64,000 nt of DNA from Berghia stephanieae (taxonomy: Eukaryota; Mollusca; Gastropoda; Nudibranchia; Aeolidiidae): assembly GCA_034508935.3 (NCBI GenBank), contig CM067443.1, positions 128,217,007 to 128,281,006 of the forward strand, written 5' to 3'. Position 1 is the stretch's first letter. The number at the start of each line of letters is the position of its first letter. Shown one piece after another: positions 23,973 to 48,694 of this stretch. A model generated the notes under the pieces. It saw only the letters and a list, made by a program, of their open reading frames with translations. It searched no databases and was not told the origin of the DNA. Position numbers and translations under genes: made by a program.

Positions 23973-25202
23973 TTAATTAAATTTCATTTATTTATTTAAA
24001 TAAAATCACTTCAAGCTCTAATAATCATAATCTATGAAAATTTAATTTGAGTCTATAACACAGGTATTTCATTCCTTTAGAACTTCGTCTTCATCATTCA
24101 CATCTTATGTCTAAAGTCTAAAGCAAAAGTGTACATTTGGTGTAAAGTAAAGTGCTATTATACGGTGATGTTGAAGGTCATACAGTGCCTTGTGGTCTAT
24201 TCTACGGCACTTGAGGAAAGAAGATGGATGTTCGGTATCATCAAAGAGCAATGTGACCAAAGGTGGTGGATGGTTGTGAAGACAAAAGGCCCACAGGCAG
24301 AGGACTGGGCAACAAGCACAAGGCCCAGGCCCAGTAGAAGAATTTCTATGGCCGACACTCAGGGAAGACCCATGATCATATTTCAAATGATGTTCCATAG
24401 GAACCCATAGATATTTATTAAACTAATATACATTATACTTATGATATCAAATATACATAGACATATGATACATAAGAATACAAATTCAATAGGTTCAAAA
24501 TTGAAATAATCAGGAGTCGTATTTATACTCCACTATTTCAATATGCAATATTTTTGACAGTTAAGAGGAAGTTAAGTATTAATAAAGATAATATCCACAA
24601 GAGATGCTTTAAATGTTTCAAATTATATCTTTAAAAAATAAGATAGAATTAATGTAAAAAAGAATTAATTCAATGCAAAGGTCTAAAACAAAAAGAGCCT
24701 AAATATGGATAGCTTCCCTTGCTCTGAGATTTTATCATTTGGCGAAAAATCTGGAGTCTGGAGGAAAAATAACCAAAAATCCCCGAAATTGTTCTGCTGC
24801 TTTCTAGTGGTCATAAAGAGAGTTTAAAAATAATAATATTTCAGGTACTTTTATTTGTTAACTTAGCTGCTTTTGCGTGATAGAGATAAAATTTGGGATA
24901 TCTAACGCTGCAGAAAAGCTGAAGGCTGTATATATTATATAGCTAGTATATATAGTGGATATTGCACTTTATAAAAGCTCACATTATATCGATTGCAAAT
25001 CTAAATCGACAAAATTATTGAACTGGCATGGCGGATTTTTGCATCGCTTGCAGCCGCAAAAAATCCCTGATTTGCATTCACAGTCTGATTCCAGCCTGTA
25101 GACAAGTGCCGATTAGCCATTGGAAAAGTGAAGCGCTGGTATGGGTTTAAATTTGAAAAAGACAATTTCACATAATCACTGTTGCATTATTTTTTCACAG
25201 TA

Positions 25203-25901
25203 CAGTAGAACATGAAAGTAACGTACTCGGAAATAGCGAGAACTCGGCAATAGCGAGTAAAATCTAAATCCCCGTTTTTTTCTCTTATTTGAGTCAATAA
25301 AATTAGCATGCAAGTAGCGAGTATGAAAAAGAGGTCAACTCGGAAATAACGAGCATTTCCTGCCCCAGCCTAGGACTTCGAACGAAGTAAAGCAAAACAC
25401 CAGACAAGGGCGATTTAAATATTTTTAGCTAGCTTCTTTTCTTTTCTTATTTTTCGTTACGAGTAATATTACATAGTAGCCTAGTCTAGAGTACATAATA
25501 GGCGAAACAAATTTGGGTGGGGGTTGGGTGTGTGTGTTTGTGTGCGTGTGGGGGTCAATTATTCACTCAATGTGGTGCCGCGCGAGGTAAGCACTGGCAG
25601 CCAACATGTCAACATGCCTTACTTCGCAGCATCGGTCAGCGAGTCGCATTCGTTAACGAACGACACGATCAGCGAGAGAGGGAGCGTGGAACCATCATTT
25701 CAGTGGGTCAGTGATTGAGTGATGGGCTTGCTTACCTCATCAAACATGCCTAGTGCATACAAAAACTCGCACACACACATACATGAAATCTTGATGGAAA
25801 TGGAAGGGGTGGATCAACTTCAACCTGTGGCCATCATTACGTAGTTAACGAAGGCCGTGTTCAACCCCGCCCTCACCCCACTTTATCCACACAGTCATTT
25901 G

Positions 25902-25936
<35 letters not shown>

Positions 25937-26058
25937 TGTCTTTCCATATTTTTGTACGGCCGAGTGACCTTTCCTGGCAACTTGGGAATAGCGAGAACTC
26001 GGAAATAGCGAGTAATCAGGAGTGGACCCGTCGAACTCGCTATTTCCGAGTTCTACTG
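25203..26058. mobile_element. Non-autonomous pogo/Tigger-type element (TA duplication)
   Basis: Ends CAGTAGAAC...GTTCTACTG with TA on both sides (25201-25202, 26059-26060). Inside both ends the motif ACTCGGAAATAGCGAG recurs (25225, 25320-25350, 25990-26050), inverted at the right end. CAGTAGAAC-type termini with TA duplications are typical of Tigger/pogo elements. The interior has (CA)n near 25908 and no transposase. Confidence 0.75.
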
Positions 26059-26887
26059 TATCTGAACGGTTCTGGTATCATTTTAAAGAACAGAGATCAA
26101 GCTTTCTTTTAATGTGATTGAAAACAATGTAGGTAAATTATGATTTGATAAAAAATTACGTCATTTTAAAACTTTTGTAATTTTTTTCAAAAAATTGAGA
26201 TAGCAAAAAAAATTTACAAAATGCATCTAGAAAATTCATTTATCTGTGTCTAAGTCAAATTTCATCAAGATTGAAGGCAGCTTAGTATGTTTAATTTTGA
26301 CCAAAAGTGACCAACCCTCTTTTCTCTATGCTTAAGTCCCGTTTCAATCAGTAGTCACCTTGAGGCTGTCCAGTGGGGGAATTCTCGGTCACAAATTTTG
26401 AGCTAAGAACGAAGTGTTTATTTGCAGTAGTACTGAGAATAGTGGGGCCACCGTGGAACAACTATTCACAGTAGTAAAAGCTCTCCCGTCTCTGAAAATT
26501 AGTCTTTGTCCCCTCACTGAACACAACACTATTTTCTGTTCAAAATGGCCAGTTGTCGAATGGCTTGAATTTGAATGAATATGTGTTAGTTTGAGAAGAA
26601 AAGAAAAGGAGGGATGATTGAAAAATTTTGTGTGATGAGAATTGAGATTTTGAGCGTATCAACTTTTCCTTCAAGTCTGGAACTTGACAAAATCGTGTTT
26701 TGTTTTATTTTCCCAATCCAATCCATGAAAATTTCCCCATTCCCACTCCATCTCTCCGACTTGATCATTCGTTCACCTCTTGAAATCTATTAGCTTATCT
26801 GTCAGATTACTTTAATGAGAATAGTTCCGTCCCCGTTTATTGTTTTATTTACAGTTAGTTAAATATGTTTTATAAAGTTCCAGGAAT

Positions 26888-26891
26888 ATCT

Positions 26892-26950
<59 letters not shown>
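26888..26950. repeat. (CT)n microsatellite
   Basis: About 60 bp of CT repeat. Apart from loose ATC/ACT-rich sequence at 27000-27130 and A/T-rich simple sequence at 27180-27270, nothing is recognised from 26060 to 27340. Confidence 0.9.
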
Positions 26951-26951
<1 letters not shown>

Positions 26952-27339
26952 CGTTGCTTGACTCATATCTTAGTGCTCCTGCAAATAATAGAAGTTACCA
27001 TCAATAAACTACCTTGACTACTACAGCCACCACCACATCAGTATTATTACTACTACTACCACATCAGCATCATTATCCTTACAGTTATCATCACTACCAC
27101 TACTACATCATCAACACCATCATTACAATCACAACCACCATCACTACACAACAGACACACCGTGATAGTCAACGAAACGCAAAATAATAATAATAGTATT
27201 TTTTTAAAAATAAATAAATAATAATATTTTTGTTAATTTAAAAAAAAAAATAATAGTAATAATAATAATGTAGTTTATTTATATTTCGCGGCCGTTCCTC
27301 TATACAATAAAACTCTAGGTTTGAACTTGAAGGCTACTC

Positions 27340-27530
27340 GGCTACTACTACTCACTACTGCAAATAACTGAAATTAATGATATCTACTAGAGCAGTACTA
27401 CTGCGAATAACGAATACGAACGATATCCGATATCTACTATTTGCAGTACTACAGCGAATAACGAAAACGACCGCCATCTACTATTCGCAGTACTACTGCG
27501 AGGTGGCCTTTTGCATTGGCAATGGCAATG
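27340..27530. repeat. Imperfect tandem repeat with palindromic core
   Basis: GCAGTACTACTGCGAATAAC and its variants recur at about 27390, 27440 and 27485. The core GCAGTACTACTGC is a near palindrome. No coding signal. 27530-28250 holds nothing recognised. Confidence 0.55.
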
Positions 27531-28254
27531 CAATAGTAAATTTTGAGTAGAGTTGAGTAAAATCATCATAACTTGGAACCGTTTACCCTAGATCTAAAAG
27601 TAAGGTACCATATGAAATGCCTTTTAAAGCCCCACCTGTCTATGTAAGAAATAATTATCAATTTTTATTTTTGAAAAAAATATCAAACTAGACCTATTTA
27701 CAGTGCAGGTCTGAGTCTGAGGTGGACACCACTGACCACTGTCACTGAGGAGCAATCGTGGGAACTGGAACCACGCACGGGGTATGATGTGAAGGAATAT
27801 GGCATTCCATTGCCATTAATAGAGTTTAAGTGAGACTCTGGTGGCTAATGCTGTGATAATCGTTATACCTTTTATCACATTAAAGAATAGCGTTTTAACA
27901 TAAGGCTAAAGTTTACAAAAGTTGTATTTTCAAGGTTTATTTTCATGTTTGTTTACTTTCAGTTTGGTAAAGTTTATTGGTGGGCTCTATTGGAAATCCT
28001 GATCGATACTACTCATTACTCATTAGGGTTGAAATTAGCAGTGAGTAGATACTTTTTTGCGCTCGATAATCATAACATAGCATCTTACTTTGCAATTATT
28101 TAAAATTAAATTAATTTTCTATTCTCAAAAAGGCAAATTAGCCACACACACACAAAATACACGTTCAACCTGCCACTTCTATGCCAAATGAGCAACTGTT
28201 CTAGTCAACGAGGAATCATATATTTATTCATAACGCCTAAAGACTAAAGGCAAC

Positions 28255-28415
28255 GGATACAGGTCTGACATCCGAACCTGCTTATGGCATGGGCCTAGTT
28301 TAACATTGTTGCAATGGACAACTGTTTGCATCATTTTTTGAGATTTCCATTACAACAATGAGTCCTTAAGGAACTATGTTACTAGACCTGCAAATAAGTG
28401 CCTGTCGGCTCAATG
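28255..28415. repeat. Fold-back element, family F
   Basis: The left arm (AGGTCTGACATCCGAA, then AACATTGTTGCAATGG) and right arm (CCATTACAACAATGAGTCC, then TAGACCTGC) are imperfect inverted repeats. Related copies are at 40463, 49645 and 50672. Confidence 0.65.
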
Positions 28416-28837
28416 CCTTCTGCCCTCACAGTCCATTAATTAATGTTTGAGGATTTCAAGGAATGGTTTTGGTAGGTCAATTTTTCAACGTAAAGATCAA
28501 AGGGGGTGACTAAAACAATTATATAACGCAATTTATGCTCAATATTTTTGTTTTCAAATATCAAATAAGTTATTTGGTACTAAAACCCGTTATTTGATAG
28601 ATTCTTTTTAGTATCGATTAAGGCCCATATTTCGCACACTTTCGTTTTTATTCAAAGCCTAATGGGAGACTATTACCGAATCAAATTGAAAATGAAAATT
28701 AGTTAAAAACTGATTTACTTCCCTTCCACCTCGCCAACATGCTTTCGCGGTGTTCTGTGTTGGTCTCATGACCTCAAGAAATCACAAAAGGGACTCAAGA
28801 TAGATATATGTAGTATGTTTGAAACCACTAATTATTG

Positions 28838-28978
28838 GAGTGGTGGATGGCGTCGATAGTAGAGTATCTCTCGCGGCCAGACGGAGCTTGCCGTAGCAGT
28901 CGGGTCTGGGGTTCATCTCCCCATCACCGTAAACGTTTTTTATTCTCTATGGTCTTCTGGAACTTCTCGACTCATTTT
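28838..28978 (+). mobile_element. tRNA-derived SINE, family A, 3' cut by LINE
   Basis: GGTGGATGGCGTCGATAGTA head and TCTCTATGGTCTTCTGGAAC tail segment. It stops at CTCGACTCATT where the (CAATT)n end of the adjacent LINE begins, so the LINE may have inserted in it. Confidence 0.7.
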
Positions 28979-31090
28979 TTCAATTCAATTCAATTCAAAT
29001 ATTTATTTATTGTCGGCATTTTAAAGATGTTTCATAGATAATGTAGTCAGGCTAATAGAAACCTTTGACCGACATAGGTTATAACACATAGTGCATAAAA
29101 ATACATAGTAATACATTTTCCTTTAAAACATTCCCTCATCAAGATTCCAATCATGACACACAAAGAAAAGTAACATATATATATATGTACGGTTAGATTA
29201 ATTACAAATATTACATTTGCATGGCTGGCCATTCCATGAGAGGATATGATTTTTGAAAACATTAAAATTTGAAATTTTCCTGATGTGCTCGGGAAGTTCA
29301 TTCCAAAGCATAGCAGCAGAATATCTGAAAGATCTTTTGCTATAAGACGTTGTTCTGACCCTTGGAATATCAAGGAGGTTTGAATATCTAAAATTGTATC
29401 TGTTATTTTTCAAAATGACCATATCAGATAGACAAGGAGGAGCAATGTTGTATAAAAGTTTAAACGTTTCCAAAGCAATTGTTCTCATTTGTCTTATTTG
29501 TAGGGAGGGGACTTTGGCCTTTGAAAGTAATTGGTCGTAGGATCTTTTGTCATCTTCATAAATAAAACGCAGTGCTCTTTCTTGTATCTTTTCAAGTTTA
29601 TCACAATTTGTTTTAGAACAGAAATGCCAAGCTAGTGGACAGAAATTGAAATTTGACAATACAAAAGAGTGAAATATTGTTAACTTGTTCAATTTTGAAA
29701 GGTATTTTCCAAGCCTTTTTAAGACATTTAATTGCTGAGAAGCTTTACGGCAGATGGTTTTAATGTGTAAATCAAATTTTAGTTGGTAGTCTATGTCGAT
29801 CCCTAGTAATTTTACAACTTCTTCACATGTAGTACTTGCAGTTCCAATATGGAACGCGGGTTTCTTTGTGTGTGTTTTTGTACCTACTGCAATTGCCTGG
29901 AATTTGTCCTGGTTTGCTTGCATGCAATTTATTTCGAACCACTTGATAAGAATTTCGCTTTCATTTTCAATAGTTTTTAAAAGCATATCAAAATTTGAAT
30001 GAGAATATGACAGGGTATTATCGTCAGCATAATTATATAATTTCCCCTCTCTGATAAAGTAAAATATATCATTTATAAAAATGTTAAAAAGTAATGGTCC
30101 AAGAATTGATCCCTGTGGAACGCCTTTTTTAATGCCTGCCCACTCGCTCACAGCATCCTCTAGTTTTATTTGTTGTTTTCTTCCGCTCAAGTAATTTTCA
30201 ATTAGATAAAGAGCTTTTTGTTCTAGCCCATAGGCAGCTAGTTTAGCAATAAGAATGTTGTGAGGCAAGCAGTCAAAAGCCTTCGAAAGGTCCATGAGGA
30301 TTGCAGCGACATATTTGTTATTGTCTAATGCCTCTTTCCAATCTTCAATTAATCGCAAAAGTGTTGTTTGGCAACCATGGCCTTTACGAAAAGCACACAA
30401 GTAGTCATTAAAAATGTCATCGAAATATTTTGATAATTGCTGAAATATAATTTTTTCAAATACTTTGGAAACAACAGGTAGAATGCTAACAGGACGATCG
30501 TTTTTTCACATTTAGAGGAGCTTGTTTTTTATATAAAGGCGTGACTTGTGCTAATTTCAATTGATCAGGAAACACACCAAAAGAAATTGATTTGTTAATT
30601 AGATTCATTATTGGTTCAGCCAGCACGGGGGAGCCAGCTTTGTCTGGCCGGAAAATTGTCAAAACCAGTTGCTTTCTTAATATTGATATTGTTGATAACT
30701 TTCTGGACAGTGTGTGAATCAGTTTTTTTTTTGAATTCAAATTTAGGAAGGTCAGGTAAGTTTTCTTTGATGGATTTGATGCTTGGGTGAGTTTCTTGAT
30801 AAAAAACAACGTCTTTACCAATGTCATTTGCAACATTTACAAAGAAAGAGTTAAAATTGTTACAGATATCACCAACATTATTCAATATCTTATCACCATC
30901 TTGAAGTACAATCTTTTGTTGATCTTTGTTGTGCTTCTTCGATAAGAATGGTTTGACCGTTGGCCAGAAATCTTTTGACTTCTGTCCTCCGGTGCACCTT
31001 TCTAAGAAGTAACGTTTTATTGAACTTCTTTTTGATTTTACCACATAATTTCGTTGTTCTTCCTTGTAATTTCATTTCTTTTTAATTGTC
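28979..31090 (-). mobile_element. CR1/L2-like LINE, 5'-truncated, reverse transcriptase present
   Basis: The minus strand encodes an uninterrupted 400-codon stretch (29198-30400) with RT blocks: FRKGHGCQTTLLRL, MDLSKAFDCLPHN, GVPQGSILGPLLFNIF and the catalytic YADD in YNYADDNTL, then LGIDIDYQLKFDLHI. It continues to a C-terminal WNELPEHIR segment and stops at 29198. Upstream blocks (KKATGFDNFP, VLAEPIMNLINKSI, PVSILPVVSKVFEKI) lie in other frames, so at least two frame breaks occur (about 30510 and 30645). The endonuclease domain is absent. The 3' end is a (CAATT)n tail at 28979-28997. Recent but not intact. Confidence 0.85.
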
Positions 31091-31429
31091 AACGCAAATG
31101 CCTACTTCATTCACTATTTTCATTTGTGACCCTCCGTCTCAAAAGGGTATTATATCAGGATGAAGAGGGCCTTTAGAGTGATAATAAATAATACTATGTC
31201 CTTTGAGTTTTTTGCAATATCAAGAGATAGTATTTACTCTCCACTATAATGAATAGAAGTTAACCTCAAGTTTCATATTTATTTTGTTGCTATAATTTCA
31301 ATTAACGGGAGTTGGATTATCCCTTCATACCGCACTTTTGATACTTTGGGTCACTTTTATTTGCCTAGCCGGCCATAAAAAGGTAAATTCCAGGTCATGC
31401 AGTAAATTCCCCCGACAAACTTATATTAT

Positions 31430-31620
31430 TTGGGAAAGTGAGTGGAGCAGGCACTTATGTTGGTAACAACAAGAGATGAAGTGAGGAGAAAAGTGCCAGA
31501 AGACAATAGAGAATTACAATTTTTTCGCGGCGGTGATGAGGTTTGAACCTGCGACCTTATTGGTACGACAACTCCGCCTGGCCGGTGAGAGCGTGACTCT
31601 ACCGTATGAGCTATCCACGA
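31430..31620 (-). mobile_element. tRNA-derived SINE, family A (inverted)
   Basis: Reverse complement: GGATAGCTCATACGGTAGAG (A box), GTCGCAGGTTCAAACCTC (B box), then the TTCTCTATTGTCTTCTGGCA tail and GTGCCTGCTCCACTC. The best-preserved tRNA-like head of family A. Confidence 0.75.
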
Positions 31621-31669
31621 ACTATCTATTATTTGACTACACGCAGGTAGGTACTAATTGCGGGCACAG

Positions 31670-32080
31670 GTGGGCACTCATTCCATGCGCGTGTTGTCCA
31701 TATGTATCGTGTGATGACCACCTGTCCTGAATATCATGAACAAGACAGTTTTCGACTGCAGACGTCGATTACACGGGGTGATCTCTGTTGACAATAATAT
31801 ACAATTGTCTGTCGTCGGAATAAAAGTGAAACTCCAAGTCAATCGTTTTGGTGATATCTGCAAGATAAGAAATGTAAAGTGCGAATAGTGTTGGTCCCAG
31901 TATTGATCCATGAGATATTCCAAATTTGAATGACTTAAAAAAAAAGAACTTTTTTATTTTAGCTCTCACTTAGCGCTCTGTGTTATAATCCTCAATCCAG
32001 CGAAGGTAATCGTCCGGTAATCTCATAATCGATTCTAGGTCACGTACAAGAATTGTTTTATGGTCTGTTGAAATGACTCA
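31670..32080 (-). mobile_element. CR1/Rex1-like LINE reverse transcriptase remnant
   Basis: Minus frame GISHGSILGPTLFALYISYL then LEFHFYSDDRQLYI matches RT blocks GVPQGSxLGP and YADD (here YSDD). An upstream piece in another frame reads STDHKTILVRDLESIM. Distinct in sequence from the LINE at 28979-31090. Heavily decayed. Confidence 0.65.
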
Positions 32081-32761
32081 AGTCGAAGAACAAGAGTTTT
32101 TGCCAATGAATGAGCTGACTATATCGTTATAAACTCTGAAGGTCCGTTTCTATGGTGTGCGCATTGCAGTATGCTGACTGACAGGAAACGTCCATGGTGT
32201 CGTTAAGATTGGTTTGAAGTTTACGTGTGACGACATTTAAAAAAGTATTTTCGATAAAAAGCTAAGGATCGAGGAGTCTGTAAATGAATTTCTTTGAAAT
32301 GTTTAGGCGCCGTGTCACTTGTAAGTGACTCGTTGAAAATTGTGACGACTTGTTTTAGTAACTCTACTACTGTTCATTTTTTAAATAGCTAAGTTGGCAT
32401 TGGATCGAGATCACATATTTTTGTTACTGATTTTTCAATGATCTTATGTATTTTTTGTAGGATGTTGATGTGGAGCTTGATAGCATGGCCTCTGGTAAGT
32501 TGCTTGATATTAAGTGGTTGGTTCTGATTTCAGGACAAGGAATTTCATATGTATTTGATTTTATCCGTGAAGTATTGTCCAAATTCACCGACGAAAATAT
32601 TTGTACGATGGTCATTTATCTCGGATTGGAAGGTTGCAAGTTTATTTCATTAGTCGTCTACTTTACTTTCTTATTTACAGAGCACGTCTTTGGTCACAAA
32701 AGTCGAGGATTTCGACTCAAAGTTGGCGGGTTGTTTTTTTGTTCTGTTTTTTTTTTGTTTT

Positions 32762-33000
32762 TTGTTTTTTTGTTGGGGGGGGGGGGGGGGGAGGGTCCTT
32801 TGTCGACCAAGCATCTCTTCTAGTTCAGCGCCGAAAAAAAGCAAAATACTTGTTATCAAATGCCACCGCACCGCTCAGATCTTCATAAGTGAAGGACAAC
32901 TAGAAGAGATCAACACCTTCAAATAGATCATGGACGCTACCCTTACTAAAGATGGTAACTCAACGTCAGGAATAAGAATAGAAATGGTAATTTCACCAAC
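32762..33000 (+). mobile_element. Poly-G run and LINE RT fragment
   Basis: After a run of about 15 G (32766-32790), the plus frame reads KSKILVIKCHRTAQIFIS, GQLEEINTFK, a stop, then MDATLTKDGNSTSGIRI. This matches the FKYLGATLSKDG region common in endonuclease-RT LINEs. The fragment covers about 55 codons only. Confidence 0.55.
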
Positions 33001-33111
33001 GTCTAAACCCAACAATGTTGCACTTGCTCATCTTTTTCCATTATACAACACACACTTTAGTGCATCTGATCCAGGTGATCCACAGACCCACCCTCCACAA
33101 TGCATATTTTG

Positions 33112-33475
33112 CACACACACACACACACACACACTCACACACACAAACACAAACGCACACAAACGCACACAAACGCACACAAACACACACAAACACACAC
33201 AAACACACACAAACACACACACACACACACACAATATGTTTTTCTCTGTCATTTAATTTGTTCTATTTATGCCAAATATAGAGCGATCTTCCCCCACATG
33301 GATTATATCGAAGAAGAAAACGAAGAAGAAAAAGGAGAAGGAGAAGACGAGGAAGTGGTCGTTGTTATTGTTGTTGATGTTGGAGGTGGTTGAGGAAGAG
33401 AAGGAGGAGGAAGAGGAGAAAGAAGAAGAGGAAGGAGATGAGGAGGAGACATTTCAACAAAAACAAAACTGCAGA
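33112..33475. repeat. (CA)n / (ACAAACAC)n microsatellite and GA-rich tract
   Basis: 33112-33235 is CA repeat with A-rich interruptions; 33305-33470 is AAG/GAG-rich purine sequence. No gene. From 33480 to 34190 nothing is recognised. Confidence 0.9.
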
Positions 33476-34189
33476 AAGTAGAAGAACATCAACATCCATT
33501 TTCACAACAAAGACATTATTAATTATACTCGTCTGTTATGGGGGTAGAAGAGATAGCAATGCTGGAGACCAAATAAGAATCCACCGGACAAGGGTCTGCA
33601 AATGTTTCTCTATCCTCAGAGAAATTCTGCCAACCACTCTTTATACGTCAAGGAGGTACAGGTAATAATCTTAAGCAATGAGGACATAATATAGTTGTGG
33701 TGCAACGATGTAACCGCCCAAATCTAGCAGGCTCATGATCGTCTACTGCCTCTGATCACTTTCTTTGACAACGCTTTCAAGCACATGATATAATTTTAAA
33801 ATTGCACTATACATGTGTGATATATTATTATTAATATTTTCATTATTTTAGATAAGATGGTAGTAATCCGTTTTTGCGTTGGGTTAAGGGAGTTATTTCT
33901 AAAGCCAAAGTCTTGACCATAAGCCTTAAAATAAAATCCAAAATGCCAAGATTTATTCACACAGTTTCATTTATTGTATCAATTAAATTCCACATGAATT
34001 CAAAATCAAATATCAAGGTCATAAATTATTTTATTATAAGTCCGTAAAATAATGTCCCGATTTTGGCTGTGACGCTTTTCTAAATAAGAAAAATATGTCT
34101 AAGTAAATATATCTATTCTTTAAAAAATAGGGTTTGGAGTTAACATTGTTCCTCCATACAATCAAAGTTAAATTTTTGCCAAAGAGCAC

Positions 34190-34500
34190 AGAATTGGATT
34201 CAATAGTCTGATGTCACGTCTATCAGCAACGGCGGCCATCGTGGTTATAAACAAAGAAAATCAGTATTTTTATTCTTCATGCTGGCTAGAACTTTTCACA
34301 TGTCTTGTGATCAGAATGTGTAAAAGTCAAAACATGATCAGATTTATTATGTTTTTTTCCCCTCTGGTTACGCTTTTATGCTCGTCGGAGAAATATTTCA
34401 TAAGGGCGTCCGCCATTGTTCCGATAGAGCCAGTTACTAAGTTACCATGCGTCATTACGATGGAAGTGACGTTACGACTGTTGAAGCGTATTAACAATTT
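34190..34500 (+). mobile_element. MITE family E copy
   Basis: About 300 bp similar along its whole length to 53018-53304: GTCTGATGTCACGTC, ATTCTTCATGCTGGCTAGAA, CGTCGGAGAAATATTTCATA, GCCATTGTTC. In the second copy the ends are AATAGG and CCTATT, suggesting short inverted termini. No coding potential. Confidence 0.65.
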
Positions 34501-34892
34501 TATAGTTTTCAATGATTGATAAACGAGTAACCTGCAAACCTTAAAAAAAAAAAATTAAGGGTATCACGATCACACGTTAACTCAAATGATTATTTAAGTT
34601 ATCTACTAGGCCATAATGATCTGTCCTTAATTTGACCTTGGCCTTGGTAATTGCCTAGCCAGAGCAGTTCGATCGGCCATTTACCGTTTATAGAGATTGT
34701 CTTTTACCAATGAAGTGGCGGATTGGTTTTTATCCGCAAAAGTAACGTGCACAATGTATTCGTTTAGCTTGAGCAGATGATTTTAGGTTTGTGAAACAAT
34801 TCCTCACCGATTTTAATAATGTAGGGAATACATCAATATGGGTAACCTCATTTCATTTTATCAGTCCAATCGGAAAAAATACATTTGTCAAC

Positions 34893-34992
34893 AACCCCCC
34901 CCCCCCCCCCAAAAAAAAAAAAACAAACAAAAAAAACAAAAACAAAAACAACAACAAACAAACAAACAAACAAAAAAACAAAAAACAAAACA
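34893..34992. repeat. Poly-C and AAAC-rich simple sequence
   Basis: About 16 C followed by A-rich (CAAA)n. 34992-35500 holds nothing I recognise. Confidence 0.9.
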
Positions 34993-35533
34993 CGGTTTAG
35001 GTCATGGTTGAACTTATTTTATTTTATCTATCCAATCGGAAGCAATTTGTCAACAGACTTTCGTTTCATCGATTGTCGTCTGCTAAACATGATTTGACAT
35101 TGTAGTCGATTCGACAATGTCAGATAAGTGTATTGCATCTTAATCAATATTTTTTTTCCATTTGTATTTAGATTTGATAGACTGATATTGCATAAATATA
35201 TTACAAGATTACATTAGAATTCTGACGGCCCACCGACTATCTATCTGCCACTCACTAAACATTGAAGCTCAGCGCATTTTAGCTTTAAGTTCACTTTCCC
35301 CCACTTTTCTTTCACTCAAGTTATGTAAGAATTATTAATTTGATCTATGGCCATTGGCAAGCCAGATTATCTTGCGCGCACCTACCGACTTTATTATTTT
35401 GATCGTTGATGGCTCAAAAGATTCGTCTCGACTTATGTTAATTTCCACAATACAGTAGTATCATAATTCAATTAGATGAGTTCTTCGTAAAAACCTTTAT
35501 TTTTATTTTGCAGGTTCTCCTCCCCAACCCCCT

Positions 35534-35534
<1 letters not shown>

Positions 35535-35626
<92 letters not shown>

Positions 35627-35658
35627 CTCTGTCTCTGTGTGTGTGTGTGTTTATGTGC

Positions 35659-35720
<62 letters not shown>
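35535..35720. repeat. (CT)n, (CTAT)n, (GT)n, (TA)n compound microsatellite
   Basis: Compound repeat ending about 90 bp downstream (in gene sense) of the P450 stop codon. Confidence 0.95.
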
Positions 35721-35721
<1 letters not shown>

Positions 35722-35806
35722 ATAAACAAGTCATATTTCAAGAAAAAAACATAAAAACTAACATATCAGCAATCAATGAGATTTATATGAAATCAGATAA
35801 TCCCTA

Positions 35807-47564
<11,758 letters not shown>

Positions 47565-47799
47565 TGTATTAATTTATAGTTTACGTTCGGCTCCGGAGAT
47601 TTTGAACATGAAATTTAAATGTTGCAATTTAATATTATGGAAATAAACGAACAAGCCATTTACTATTATTCAATCAACTCCTTTTTGAGATTCTAACTTG
47701 AAAACGGAGTCTTATGCTTTTTGCCACTAAGAATCCTAAATTAAAGGTGAACACAAAATAAATTAATTGGCTTTGCAATTACACAATGGGGTCCTGATA

Positions 47800-48062
47800 G
47801 CTCCGAGGGTCCCGATAGCTCAGTTGGTAGAGCCCACACTTCACACGCAAAGGGACCGGGATCGATCCCAGGTGGAGTCGAGATTTTTATTTCTGACCCT
47901 CCCCCCCCCCCCCAACCCCCAATCTGTCCATACAGCAGTGATTGGGTAGTTGGGTCTGTTAGATCTGACGGAAGGTATTTTGCAATTGACCAGCGGCCTA
48001 TCATAAGGGAAGCAAACAATTGTTTTGTCCGTTTCGCGCTGTAGAAACTCCAACGTCTGTCC
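47800..48062 (+). mobile_element. tRNA-derived SINE, family K, full length
   Basis: GGTCCCGATAGCTCAGTTGG (A box), GGACCGGGATCGATCCCAGG (B box), C run, then CAGCAGTGATTGGGTAGTTG and CGCTGTAGAAACTCC. The best copy of family K. It lies about 240 bp upstream of the minus-strand P450 start. Confidence 0.8.
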
Positions 48063-48568
48063 AGCCCCATGGACCTTATGACTCTGAAAGCAATTTCACA
48101 ACATTACACAATATTTTTTTTCCAACAAATTCCTATGTCGTGCTCCATCGGATCATATTGGTATTATGTCGAGGTGTTTAAAGACTAAAATAAGTGAAAC
48201 GGACATAGCAAGTACTTTTTATTGAGGAGCGTGGCATTTTTAATATGCGAATTTCTTATTTCTCTGATAATTCTAACTTGAAATCTACTATTCGGCATCT
48301 GGTTTAAGGTAAATATCTAAAAGAAAGTGAATGAAATAGTGCCGGACAACGTAGAGAGAAAAATACAAGAAAAAAAAACCTTCCCAAATAATCGGCCTCC
48401 TTTGACTGATTTTTTTTGGATGATTTATTCTTGTATTTGTCTTTCTGATGTGTCTGGCAATTGTTTCATATGCGTGTTGTCAGATTCCTATCCTAACGTT
48501 AAAATGGTTTACACTCACATAATACCTGTCTGATTCGATGGGTCAATTATGAAATAGTATACATATAA

Positions 48569-48692
48569 CTCTGGCCCAAGACCGTGACCAATGGAAACAA
48601 TTAACAACATGGATGGAGAGAGCAGCAAAACTAATCGACCATGACTGAATCACACAATTCTCAGCAAGCGTCATTCAGACTGCGAAGCTTAT
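48569..48692 (+). mobile_element. LINE 3'-end fragment
   Basis: Near-identical to 13965-14090: CTCTGGCCCAAGACCGTGAC, the last codons (QWKQLTTWMERAA), a stop and the 3' end. Interrupted at its 3' tail by the element at 48695. Confidence 0.8.
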
Positions 48693-48694
48693 TA

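Noticed and set aside
24129-24410. 93-codon frame upstream of NOA1
   Set aside because: No recognisable domain, no splice context and an equally long frame on the opposite strand; not supported as a gene.
25517-25718. Two overlapping short frames
   Set aside because: Lie inside the non-autonomous pogo-type element; no transposase motif.
27340-27530. Palindromic GCAGTACTACTGC repeats as operator sites
   Set aside because: Imperfect, low-complexity neighbourhood and no gene nearby; kept only as a repeat.
34211-34519. 102-codon frame
   Set aside because: Falls entirely within MITE family E; the second copy at 53018 does not keep it open.
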